DNA of 64,000 nucleotides from Tomocerus qinae (lineage: Eukaryota > Arthropoda > Collembola > Entomobryomorpha > Tomoceridae). The notes under the pieces were generated by a model that saw only the letters and a list, made by a program, of their open reading frames with translations, did not search any database and was not told the DNA's origin. Of this stretch, positions 52,601 to 62,861 are shown one piece after another; position 1 is the first letter of the stretch; each line of letters starts with the position of its first letter. The stretch spans positions 59,522,909 to 59,586,908 of the forward strand of contig CM034547.1 in NCBI GenBank assembly GCA_020055645.1, written 5' to 3'. The translations under genes and the position numbers were made by a program.

Positions 52601-54671
52601 ATTAACTTTAAAAATGTGATACACAGGAGGATTCGGTGTACATTGGAAGGATTCGTAGTTTCGAAGGGAAGTTAACGACAACATCAATTTATTTTGAAGG
52701 AACTAAAGAAGAAAGCGAAGGACATATTGTGGCCCTAGACTTATCTCAATTGGATGAATACCACATCTACCCTGGACAGGTAACTTATGGTTTAACGTGC
52801 ATTGTAATTAGTAATTTATAATGCATTGCATTTTACAATTTGTAAAATGCAATCAATATTATCTATTTATTTATATATGGCTTTGCAATTCATTGTTCTA
52901 CGTCATTTAAACCGGAATTGTGCCATTCAACAGGTAGTTGCTGTCACAGGACAGAACAATTTAGGAAAATTACTGACAGTGAGTAAATTGCACTTACCAG
53001 TTCAACTACCGTTCCCGAAGACACCAATTCAAGTGGATGCCAATACTGGTATTAAAACTAATTCAAATTATTGGCACAATAAATGTCTTATCAAGAAGAT
53101 TGAAAATATTTTAATACTAGTAGATGGGAGTCAGTAATAGTCGTCATCAAGAATAATTTTTGACTAAATAAACATTTATTTATACTTTTCAAGGTCCTTT
53201 GAACGTACTGATTGCTGCCGGACCTTTTACTCCGAACGATTCTATGTTTTACGAACCATTGAAAGATTTGCTTCAAACAATTAAAACAACGAAACCTCAG
53301 ATATGTATTTTTATAGGTCCTTTCTTAGATTCAAATCATCCACAAGTCGAGTCCGGAAACTTGGCCAAATCTTTTGACGCGCAATTTTCAGAATTAATGA
53401 AATATATCGATGATGAGATGGCTGGTGTTAATACACATCTTATCTTTATCTCCAGTTTTAAAGATGCACATCACGACAATGTCTATCCAACTCCCCCATA
53501 TGCGTCTCACAGGTTAATATAATAAAGCATCCTTATATCTTGTTTATATATGTGAAATTATATATCCTTTTCTCGTGAATTCCATTTTTGTTACAGTAGA
53601 ATTTTAATTTTGCAGAATAGGAGTTGGTACTAATGGTATTACATATTTCAATAAAGTTCTCTATAGATTTTCCCCCGAGTGCAGGAGAGTAAGATTTCTT
53701 ATGTATCTCGGCCAGCGTATGCAAAGCAAAAATATTTGTCTCGTTACGATGCTAAATATGTGCATATTGGCCCATTTGATTGTAATTCATGAATTTTAAA
53801 AATCAGAAATGTATTTAGGATACGTTAGTAGTAACCGGAAATGTAGAGTGGTATCGTCATATCCAAGTATTGACCTTGACCTTATTTAAATCGCGTATCT
53901 CTAATCCCTATCAGGATGTCATTATTATTACTGTTGCACAATCTGATTAAGGGGTAAGAGGCAAAGGCAATACCTACTTAAAAATTTAAAAGTAATCCAT
54001 GCAGATTATCATACTTTTGATGTTGAGTTGATAAATAATGCAATGGTTTTGAAAATCATGAGAAAAGGATGTAAGGGATACTTTACTTTAAAAACTGTTA
54101 CTATTATTTTATAGATTTCATAACTGTTCTGCCACGTTTGCCCCTGATCCTGCGGTTATATCCATTGGAGGAGTAGTGTTTGGAATTACATCCACAGATA
54201 TTCTCATGCATTTAGTAAAAAACGAACTGTCATAGTAAGTTTTCTACCTTTGATATAGTATATACATTTTAGGCCCACAAGTAAATCAGGATATGATATC
54301 ATGATATTTTATGTCTGTACAGTTCTGCTATGAGCTTGGACCGCATGGGACGTTTGGCCCGTTATATACTGACTCAACAGAATTTCTACCCGCTATATCC
54401 TCCAGATGAATCTGTTCCTTTTGATGTAGAGCATTGGGCCGATGAAGGTCAAATGGAGACTACACCCCACATATTAGTGACACCGTCGGATTTAAAGCAT
54501 TTTATTAAAGATGTGGATGGGACAGTGGTTGTAAACCCAGAGCGTTTGACTAAAGGTGCAACTGGAGGAACTTATGCGAGATTGAAAATCGACGTACCTA
54601 ACACTGACTCAGAGATAAACGGAATCGGTTCTATTGCGGATGTTATTATTGGAGAAATTATTAAGATTTAA
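40649..54671 (+). CDS. POLA2: DNA polymerase alpha subunit B (POLA2)
   Basis: Nine firm exons: 51218-51268, 51310-51422, 52123-52267, 52345-52467, 52627-52779, 52934-53048, 53194-53512, 54115-54234, 54323-54671. A probable first exon at 40649-40735 (29 residues, starting MDFIKMEDDDDDALDII) joins in phase and brings the total to 524 residues. Signatures: IPKIETPQRK and SVQTPSQGYCSKSG (linker), YHIYPGQVVAVTG (OB fold), PLNVLIAAGPFT, CIFIGPFLDSNHPQV, SSFKDAHHDNVYPTPPY, VFGITSTDIL, NFYPLYPP, and NPERLTKGATGGTYARL (inactive calcineurin-like phosphoesterase fold). The subunit tethers the catalytic subunit in the primase-polymerase complex that starts replication. Human POLA2 has 598 residues. The folded N-terminal domain expected before the acidic patch is not seen, so it is lost, very divergent, or in missed exons. 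The exon at 40.6 kb is inferred; the rest is secure. Confidence 0.93.
40736..51217 (+). other. Proposed 10.5-kb first intron of POLA2 (otherwise intergenic)
   Basis: No gene is recognised. The contents are AT-rich DNA, a TA microsatellite near 47,040, and a GC-richer stretch at 47.5-48.7 kb with overlapping frames on both strands that match nothing. A diverged 75-bp direct duplication lies at 48,954-49,030 and 49,367-49,440. A weak exon-like open segment near 49,261-49,333 follows a TTTCAG acceptor but does not fit the POLA2 phase. Whether this is intron or intergenic depends on the first-exon call. Confidence 0.45.
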
Positions 54672-55725
54672 TTTTTTTTCTTAAAAATTTTCTATTTCTA
54701 ATTTCTAAAACTTGTACTTTATTTCATAGTTCTTTTATAATATTTAAAGGCAGCAATTTTGATTTTTCCTTGAAATGACAAGTTAAATAAAAGTGTCCCA
54801 ACAAAATGAACACTGCTTTATTATGTCCGTCGTTGGAAGAATTAATTATTGTCATCGTCTCATCTCATTCTTCTGTAATACTGACTACTGCATACAACAA
54901 AGCTGGGGACAAGAACACGATTGTTATTTAATAAATAAAACAAAATATACTTATTTTATATCCATATTCTGATAATGTATTGTTTCATACTTAAAGCTTT
55001 CTAGATATTTCGGGTGGGAGTGGTAGTATGGTGTGGTTCGAACTTCGATCATTTCCCCCACTCGAGCTTGATTGATTCTTAAATGAAACAGTACTTATTG
55101 CCAAACGAATTACTGACATTATGATTATGGTATTTCAACAAAAGGAACTTTCCACTATATGTCCACTTTCCACTACAATAATCTTTAATCATTTATTGAG
55201 AGGAAAGTCTTGCCCTTCTTCCTGAATTCATTCGTCTGAAAGTAAATGAAGTAAATAAAAATATTATTGTAGTGTTACCGTGTTCCTTACGGCCATACCA
55301 TGACAGATAGTGAAGAATAAGAACACAATAAGCGTAAGACATGAAAAAACTTTGAAATGAAAGCAGAATAAACGCAGCAGTCATTCAGTGATAATAGCAT
55401 GTGGGGGTTTTGTAAGAGAAAATGAGTACAGTACAAGGGTAAAGCTAAATCATCGTTAAAAATTCAAATTCCATTAAAAAGGGCCACATAAACAAGAAAA
55501 AAATCTTATTTTGAGCCATTTGAAGTTGATTTGTTGATAAATGGGAATGGGATGATCATGGATATAACAAATCGACAAATCTTGCTAATTAATGGTTAAG
55601 TGGATTATTATGCGTATGAAAGTTGTGATTGTGAGTGAATATTTAGAATATTTACCATAATATTATCAGATCACTAATAATAATATAAATCATGCAAATA
55701 CAATGATCATGTTTGTCGATTTCAG
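54672..55725. other. Space between POLA2 and the exonuclease gene
   Basis: AATAAA near 54,785 is a likely POLA2 poly(A) signal. On the minus strand, a 42-codon frame starting near 55,115 begins with a presequence-like MSVIRLAISTVSF but matches nothing known. The possible 37-residue gene in the middle is listed separately. A 22-bp sequence at 55,665-55,686 recurs exactly near 59,344. Confidence 0.45.
55228..55384 (-). CDS. Possible 37-residue single-pass membrane peptide, OST4-like in size
   Basis: Exon 55384-55279 and a short second exon 55235-55228 join across a 43-bp intron (GTAACA..TTTCAG) to 37 residues ending YGRKEHDE. The first 30 residues are hydrophobic or aromatic, and the tail is polar. 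Length, one membrane span and a short charged C-terminus match OST4, the tiny subunit of the oligosaccharyltransferase, but residue identity is weak. It could equally be a chance frame. Confidence 0.25.
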
Positions 55726-56982
55726 ATGTCGGTGGTCAAGGCAGCTAGCTCTCTGAACTCTACTGATTACTTAAATCTTGTAATGGAACTAATTAATAAA
55801 AGCCCTTTCGATGACGACCAGCTGCTAAAAGTGAAAAATCATGCTCAGAATACTTTGAAGAGAAAGAAAAAGCAGACGAAAAGTTAAAGTCGTCCACTGT
55901 GGGTGTTGGGGTGAGTGAAGTACCATGTACAGTATTTTCGAGTGCCCCAAACCTCACTTCTTTAAAACCGTCTCCGGCATTTTCTTCGGTAATTTTTAAG
56001 CTTTTTATAAAATTCATATATTTAATCATAAAATATCATAATTTCATAAATTTCAATAATTGCGTTTATTTATAGACAAATTTTATTTATCGTGGGGACT
56101 TAATCGTATCTGGTGAGAACATGTACTTAGATATTGAAAATGTGACAGAAGCTAACACCCACAATTCTCTGCCAGCGTCAGTTGCCGTCGTCGACAAACA
56201 CGGACGATTAATTTTCTGGGCAATAGTCAAACACGGTAATATTTGTCGGTACAACACTGCATTGACTGGAATTGACAAAGAAAAACTGGGGTCTGGAATA
56301 AGTTATGATATAGTAAGTTATTTATTGATTATTGCGAATTATGGCTAGTCAAAATTTAAGAATTTTACATGGAATCCTCACTTTATTTTACAGCGTTGTA
56401 ATAATTAAAAGTAGAGTTAAATTTCAATCTTTATTACAGGTACGACAAATGCTACAAACCTGTATTGAAGGAAAATTAGTTATAGGATTTGCCATTTCCA
56501 ATGATTTAAAAACTTTGAAAATTGCTCATCAAAAAACCGAGGATCTTCAAGACTTTTTTCGGGACAAGAAAAATACTGTAATATCTGCAGAAGACTTAGG
56601 TGTACAGTTTCTAGGGAAAATATTCAAGAAAACCCCGCCGGAGTTCCTCATCATTGCTGCATCAGAGATGCAAGAATAGCAGATTTATGTCACAAAAAAG
56701 CGAAGTTTTTTAACCAAGTATCCAAACAAGGCTCGCTTCGAATGCGATGATTTAGACAAACACCGCGACATAAAGCCATCTAGAAAAGTTAATCCTAAAA
56801 CCATAAAGTGGGAAGGGTGTTCTAAAGGTTGTGCATTGAAAGAAACATTTGCCAGTGGTAAGAAAAAACAAAAGCTATGCCGAAATATGCTGGGAGGATT
56901 CAAAAAAATCAATTTTGACAACTTTGAGTTTGGAGGTACGTTTTCTGGTGAAATTGATGATGACGATGATAATTGGGAATAA
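55726..56982 (+). CDS. DEDDh 3'-5' exonuclease, REXO4/ISG20-like, with frame slips
   Basis: Exons 55726-55988, 56076-56312 and 56440-56982 have consistent splice phases. The Exo I motif is MYLDIENV (Asp and Glu kept), followed by the family context SVAVVDKHGRLIFWAIVKHG and TGI. Exo II is VIGFAISNDLKTL. The expected Exo III motif (HHCCIRDARIADL: His and Asp kept) is found only in the +1 frame, around 56,640-56,710. The main frame then resumes and ends in an acidic tail (EIDDDDDNWE). Frame changes are implied near the C run at 56,633-56,636, again near A/T runs at 56,694-56,711, and once in exon 1 near the A run at 55,834-55,838. Family members trim RNA 3' ends, REXO4 in the nucleolus. All catalytic residues survive, so assembly errors or very recent decay are likelier than old loss. 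The start follows a possible acceptor (GATTTCAG), so an earlier exon may exist. Confidence 0.7.
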
Positions 56983-57213
56983 TGTGAACTTAACAATTCT
57001 TAGATTTTTGATAATCTATTACATTTATTTTTTAATTAGCTAATAATAAAATTAACCAAGCTGTCAGTTACCCGTTACGGTTTGTTCTATCGTCTTTAAT
57101 ATTTTTACAACTTCTTTAACATTTAATTAAGGACAAATGTAAGTTAAATTTTGAAATAATAAAATTAAAATGGTTCAAGAAAATAATAACTACGTAAAAC
57201 TGTTACTTATCAT
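56983..57213. other. Short gap between convergent genes
   Basis: AT-rich 3' flanks of the exonuclease (+) and the Mutator-like gene (-). AATAAAATTAA near 57,045 is a possible poly(A) signal for the former. Confidence 0.5.
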
Positions 57214-58159
57214 TCATTTAAAAATTGAATCACTGGGATGGATTTTAATAAAGTAGAAAAGGCAAACCAAAATATTGGTAATGGGTGAGTACAAAGCATG
57301 ATAGTATAAAGCATTATATATTCGACAGCCCATCCAAAGATGTGCATTGCTTTTTAAAACTTTTCGAGGAGGAATGTTTTCTTTGTTCCGCTTTGAAAGT
57401 TTTTTATTAATTGCATCTTTGCGATACTGTGGCTGTCTGATTGGCATATTGCGATTAGAACGCGAGTTAATTATCTCTGGAGCTACATCTTCTTCATAAA
57501 ACTTTAAAAATTTAGTGTACATTTTTTTCCATTGTGTATGGATATAGAACTCCATTTACGACAACAAATTGCCCTTTTTCTCTTGCTAATTTCTGTTCCA
57601 ACCTCCCATTTTCGGCTATCTCTTCTTTTAACGCTTGACTCCATTTCTCCGTTGTTACAGCTTTATAGTTTTGATATGTCCTATGACTAGGGAAATGACA
57701 CTCGAGAACGTGAAACAAATTTTTACTACCTTCATAACTTGATGCTCCGGCGAGGGTTCCCCATGATAGGGCTTCGTTAACAGTCAGATTACAATTTAAA
57801 TCGGTGTCAACTTCTTCTTTCCAGCGACAATATTCACATTGAATGGTGAAAATGGAACGCATTCCCAAAAGTTTTTCATCAGCAATATATCCCACTCCTT
57901 TTGGACAGACTTTGCCATGGTTCATTGCTAATTGCATACAGTATTCCAGCGATGTAATTGACATTAACCGTCTCCCCTTCATTCGTACATCTATTGGTTC
58001 TGGTGTTGTAATGGGTGGATTTGTTTGCTGTTGTGGAATGTCAACTGGGGTGGATTGTTTTTCTGTACCATTTTGATTTTTTGTTCTCTGCAGTAGTTTA
58101 TGGGGATTCTTTCTTTTACCGCTATGGATGCCTCTGTATTTTGGCATTCTAAAATACAA
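57214..58159 (-). pseudogene. Fragment of a Mutator-like transposase-domain gene
   Basis: A 215-codon frame (58159-57512) continues after a frame change at the T run 57,522-57,528 into a second frame ending at 57,214. After a basic N-terminus rich in Lys, Gln and Pro come GRRLMSITSLEYCMQLAMNH, EKLLGMRSIFTIQCEYC with a CxxC pair, VNEALSWGTLAGASSYEG, HRTYQNYKAVTTEKWSQALKEEI and AREKGQFVVVNGVLYPY. Order and spacing match the N-terminal half of the Mutator-like transposase domain common in arthropod genomes. The catalytic half, which should start soon after GV-x-Y, is absent and is replaced by a Lys/Arg/Asn-rich tail. It is therefore a truncated DNA-transposon gene, or a host gene derived from one. 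It faces the exonuclease gene, 232 bp away. Confidence 0.65.
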
Positions 58160-60390
58160 ACATAAAATTATTGTAATGCAAGACCTTACCGGGAAACTAT
58201 AATATATATGGATTTATAGTAGATGTAATTAATAGCTGTAAAACTGTTAATAATACCTTTCTTTAATTCGTGACAACTAAAATCACTCGGATGTATTTTA
58301 CGTTTTACTCCTCTCGATTTTTCAAACTAAATGTTGTACTGCATTGGTCTCTTGTTGGATAACTAAAACAAATGCAATATACGTATTAATTGGAATGATT
58401 ACAGAGCTGGTTAAGAAGAATCAATTCGTCTATTCAATAATATTTTTTTAATGTTTGATTTAAAATATTCAGTTATATAATACCTTTTGGGAGTTAGTGC
58501 GAAAATCACTCGGATGTATTTTACTGACTACTCCACTCGATTTTTGAACAATTGTAATTTCTGAACATACTTGCCCATTTTTAATAAAGTACACATATTG
58601 TTTTTCAAGGCTCACGAATATCACACAGCTGACTCAGTAAATTAAATGTTGAATACCCAAGTTCTTTAATGTTTACCAAATAATATTTTTGCTTTTGTAG
58701 ATATTCCTGGTATTTACAAACACCGACCTTACACCGATTTATCAAATGAAAAGAAATATTGGTGTCAATCCGTCAATTGCAATCAATAGCATAGCACAAT
58801 TAGTAATGTCAATTTACAAGTAAAGAGCCAGATGTTCGGTTTCTGTACACAATTTTGCATTGAATGTATGCATTGAATGAATGTAGAATGAATAGCAATA
58901 GTATTGTTATGGCTGCAAGGGGCACATGACTTTTCCGCTCTGTCGTTCTTCCGTGTAGAGTATTATACTTGAAATTCAAATTTTTCGTTTGTGTTTCAGT
59001 TCGTATAATTCAAAAACGGGTCAACTGAAAATTTTCACATTTTGAACATAAGTTTGTTTCATATTTATCTCGGACCTATGACGCTCACTTTTCTAACATT
59101 TCTATTATTTGCTATGTTATTCATTTATAAACATTTGCCGCCGAAATATATTACATTTTTTTATTTTAACCTAGTCGGGTGACCTTTAGAGGTCAAAATT
59201 GTAAAGTTTTCTCGAACTTAGGTCCGAGCAGGATAATTTATCTTTATTTTAAGGCATCATACGTCCAGATTGACCCAATATTAGTCGAGTTATTCAGACT
59301 GAAAGAGAGTGGGAAAACACATACAAAAGCACCTGTGTACGACGCACCTTAACTATCAGATCACTAATAATAATAATATCAGTGCTTCTGCTTGCTTCGT
59401 TGTTCATTGTGCCCCTAATCGGAATGGAAAGAGTTGACCAAGGTTGAGTTGTGGATGCCGCACCTTTTCATTTCTGGTGTTAGTCATAGTCATCCGATGC
59501 TTGAAAAGACGCGGTGCTAATGACACAGTGACTGACGGAACATTACAAAAGTGGAAACGCTGTTCATTTGGTGGATCTGACATCTGACTATAATATCTCT
59601 GGACCTGGGTAGTTCACGAAGATTGAGAAAGTTCTTTGTAAAGGTTAGTTTCTTTTCTTACGATTTACAAAAATTCATCTTTCCGTCTGCTGTCAACTAT
59701 TGGATTGGGATTGATTGTCTTATTACTCTCAACTCTATCTTTTTCTACTCCGACACAGCGTCTCATATCATTGCCCATTTCATTCTCATCTGTCAGTTTT
59801 TGCTTTCATCTTTGCGTTGTACATATTGCGTAAAGTTTCAAGTTTGTTTGCCGCCCGTGCCGGTGAAGATGTTATACCGACGAAATACGAGCGAGATCCG
59901 AAGTCAATTTTAAATTATCAGATCAGCATGATCTTGCTCTTACCTAAAGTCTGTCCCAACCACCAATCCTAAGTTAATATTGTAAATGAATGTGCAAATG
60001 TGAATGATTCTTGACATCTGATAGTAACAATCGGAGGGGTGTTCACGAGGTTCGTGATATCGTTGTCAAGGTCAATCAGTGTATCGCATAATATCGTTCA
60101 TTCACTCAAATCTTTTCCAACGACATTACCTGACGCAAATAGGTTTAACTTATCAACTTAATTTTCTGTGAATGCCCGTGTGCTATCGCTCTGTTGACAA
60201 GACACACACATAGTTAGACATTCATCATATACGTTCAATATTAATTTCCAAATGAACCCTACGATAATATTAAAAACTGATTTTGTAAAGTAACCAATCA
60301 TACATACTAATACAAAGCAATCAACACGCATACCAGGACTAATTCTGCTGATAGGACCTGACATAAAAATTTCTGACGCCAAGTTAAGGT
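58160..60390. other. Intergenic DNA with short direct repeats
   Basis: A 43-bp direct repeat beginning AAAATCACTCGGATGTATTT occurs at 58,279-58,321 and 58,502-58,545, with a few differences. A fainter relative is near 57,227-57,246, inside the end of the transposase-domain frame. CTCGGACCTA (about 59,070) and TAGGTCCGAG (about 59,219) form an inverted pair. Frames at 59623-59972 (+) and 60158-60394 (-) match no known family, although the former ends in a plausible-looking GEDVIPTKYERDPK. Confidence 0.5.
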
Positions 60391-60391
60391 A

Positions 60392-62829
60392 CACACTAAG
60401 AAATATATATACTAGATGCAGTAAAATATCATACTAGATCAAGTATTTCAGTAATCGACCCTAAAAATAAGTAAACGTTTACTTAGAGCTACAAGTAATT
60501 TGATTTACTTTTAATATAGTGAAGCGACTATCCTTGTTTCAGTAAAGCGATTTACTTTAGTGCGAAGTAAATTTTTACTTCAATAAAAGTAACTTGATTT
60601 ACTCTAAAATAGGTAAAAATTTTACTCTAAGTACAGTATACAATTTACCCTACCAAAAGTATAAATATAGCTGATGCAGTCTGCACCTTACGCATTAACA
60701 GGGCATATGCAGTCTGCACCTTAACCACTAACGCAATCTGCACTGTACCTATAAATGTAGCACATGCAGTCTGCACCTTACCCATTAACAAAGCATATGC
60801 AGGCTGCACATTACCCATTAACACATCATATGCAGTCCGCACCTTACCCATTAACACAGCATATGCAGTCTGCACTTTACCCATTACCACAGCATATGCA
60901 GGCTGCATCTTAACCATTAACACAGCATATGCAGTCTGCACCTTACCCATTTACACAGCACATGCAGTCTGCACCTTACCCATTAACACCGCATATGCAG
61001 TCTGCAGTCTGCACCTTACCCATTAACACCGCATATGCAGTCTGCAGTCTGCACCTTACCCATTAACACCGCATATGCAGTCTGCAGTCTGCACCTTACC
61101 CATTAACACCGCATATGCAGTCTGCACCTTACCCATTAACACCGCATATGCAGTCTGCACCTTAACCACTAACGCAATCTGCACTGTACCTATAAATGTA
61201 GCATATGCAGCCTGCACCTTACCCATTAACAAAGCATATGCAGGCTGCACATTACCCATTAACACATCATATGCAGTCCGCACCTTACCCATTAACACAG
61301 CATATGCAGTCTGCACCTTACCCATTACCACAGCATATGCAGGCTGCATCTTAACCATTAACACAGCATATGCAGTCTGCACCTTACCCATTTACACAGC
61401 ACATGCAGTCTGCACCTTACCCATTAACACCGCATATGCAGTCTACAGTCTGCACCTTACCCATTAACAAAGCATATGCAGGCTGCACATTACCCATTAA
61501 CACATCATATGCAGTCCGCACCTTACCCATTAACACAGCATATGCAGTCTGCACCTTACCCATTAACACCGCATATGCAGTCTGCACCTTAACCACTAAC
61601 GCAATCTGCACTGTACCTATAAATGTAGCATATGCAGCCTGCACCTTACCCATTAACAAAGCATATGCAGGCTGCATCCTAACCATTAACACAGCATAGG
61701 CAGTCTGCACCTTACCCATTTACACAGTATATGCAGTCTGCACCTTACCCATTACCACAGCATATGCAGGTTGCATCTTACCCATTAACACAGCATATGC
61801 AGTCTGCACCTTAACCATTTACACAGCATATGCAGTCTGCACCTTAACCACTAACGCAATCTGCACTGTACCTATAAATGTAGCATATGCAGGCTGCACA
61901 TTACCCAATAACACATCATATGCAGTCTGCACCTTACCCATTTACTCAGCATATGCAGTCTGCACCTTACCCATTTACACAGTATATGCAGTCTGCACCT
62001 TACCCATTAACACAGTATATGCAGTCTGCACCTTACCCATTAACACAGCATATGCAGTCTGCACCTTACCCATTTACACAGTATATGCAGTCTGCACCTT
62101 ACCCATTAACACAGTATATGCAGTCTGCACCTTACCCATTAACACAGCATATGCAGTCTGCACCTTACCCATTTACACAGTATATGCAGTCTGCACCTTA
62201 CCCATTAACACAGTATATGCAGTCTGCACCTTACCCATTAACACAGCATATGCAGTCTGCACCTTACCCATTTACACAGCATATGCAGTCTGCACCTTAC
62301 CCATTAACAAAGCATATGCAGTCTGCACCTTACCCATTAACACAGCACATGCAGTCTGCACCTTATCCATTAACACGCACCATTTGCAATCTGCGCCTTA
62401 CCTATTAACATTAACGCAGCATATGCAGTGTGCACCACACATCACACACAAACATAACTGGAGTTGTGCTGATGTTTACCGTCGCACGTCAACAATTCAA
62501 ATGACGGACAAAAGTAAAATGCAGATGCTTATATATCAAAATATTGGCGCGCAATTGGTGAATTCTGTACTTAAAGTAAAACTTGCCACGAACTAGTTTT
62601 AGGATTACTATATTTTAAGTATCTGAGTAGGGTACTATTTTCAGCAGTAATATTTTACTGATACTATAGTAGTAAAATATATTTTATTGTAAAGACAGTA
62701 ATTACCAAAACTACTTGTAGGACTAAGTAACGTTTAGCTGTAATAGCAGTAGGAAAAATTGACACCTTACTTCTATTGTAGCTAATTTACCACTTACTTA
62801 TATATAAGTAAATGCGATTTTTTAGTGTG
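60392..62829. mobile_element. 2.44-kb TA-flanked non-autonomous element with a minisatellite core
   Basis: The ends CACACTAAGAAAT and ATTTTTTAGTGTG are inverted copies (one mismatch), each bordered by TA (60390-60391 and 62830-62831). Inside each end is a 200-300 bp zone dense in AGTAAA/TTTACT motifs in both orientations (60,440-60,650 and 62,560-62,815), typical of subterminal transposase-binding repeats. The middle 1.77 kb is a 33-bp minisatellite. No transposase is encoded. The CACTA-like end is suggestive, but a 2-bp TA duplication does not fit CACTA elements, so the superfamily stays open. Confidence 0.65.
60671..62436. repeat. 33-bp minisatellite, about 53 copies, with higher-order structure
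   Basis: The unit consists of GCATATGCAGTCTGCACC followed by TTACCCATTAACACA. Because 33 is divisible by three and the unit lacks stops in several frames, long frames stay open on both strands and encode 11-residue repeats (HMQSAPYPLTQ, AYAVCTLPINT, and on the minus strand MGKVQTAYAVL). A variant block TTAACCACTAACGCAATCTG recurs at 60,721, 61,162, 61,589 and 61,844, showing that multi-unit blocks were duplicated. The right third (61,920-62,340) is the most homogeneous. There is no independent sign of translation. Confidence 0.95.
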
Positions 62830-62861
62830 TATATCTGGCTCTGGCTATCATCAACTCTTCA

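Noticed and set aside
59623-59972. Two overlapping + frames before the minisatellite element
   Set aside because: Hydrophobic runs come from T-rich DNA; the better tail (GEDVIPTKYERDPK) belongs to no family I recognise.
60645-62408. Several 100-173 residue repeat proteins on both strands
   Set aside because: All come from the 33-bp tandem unit; no start context, splice sites or non-repeat domain support a gene.
60671-62436. CRISPR-like array
   Set aside because: Units are contiguous with no unique spacers, and the setting is an intron-bearing animal genome.
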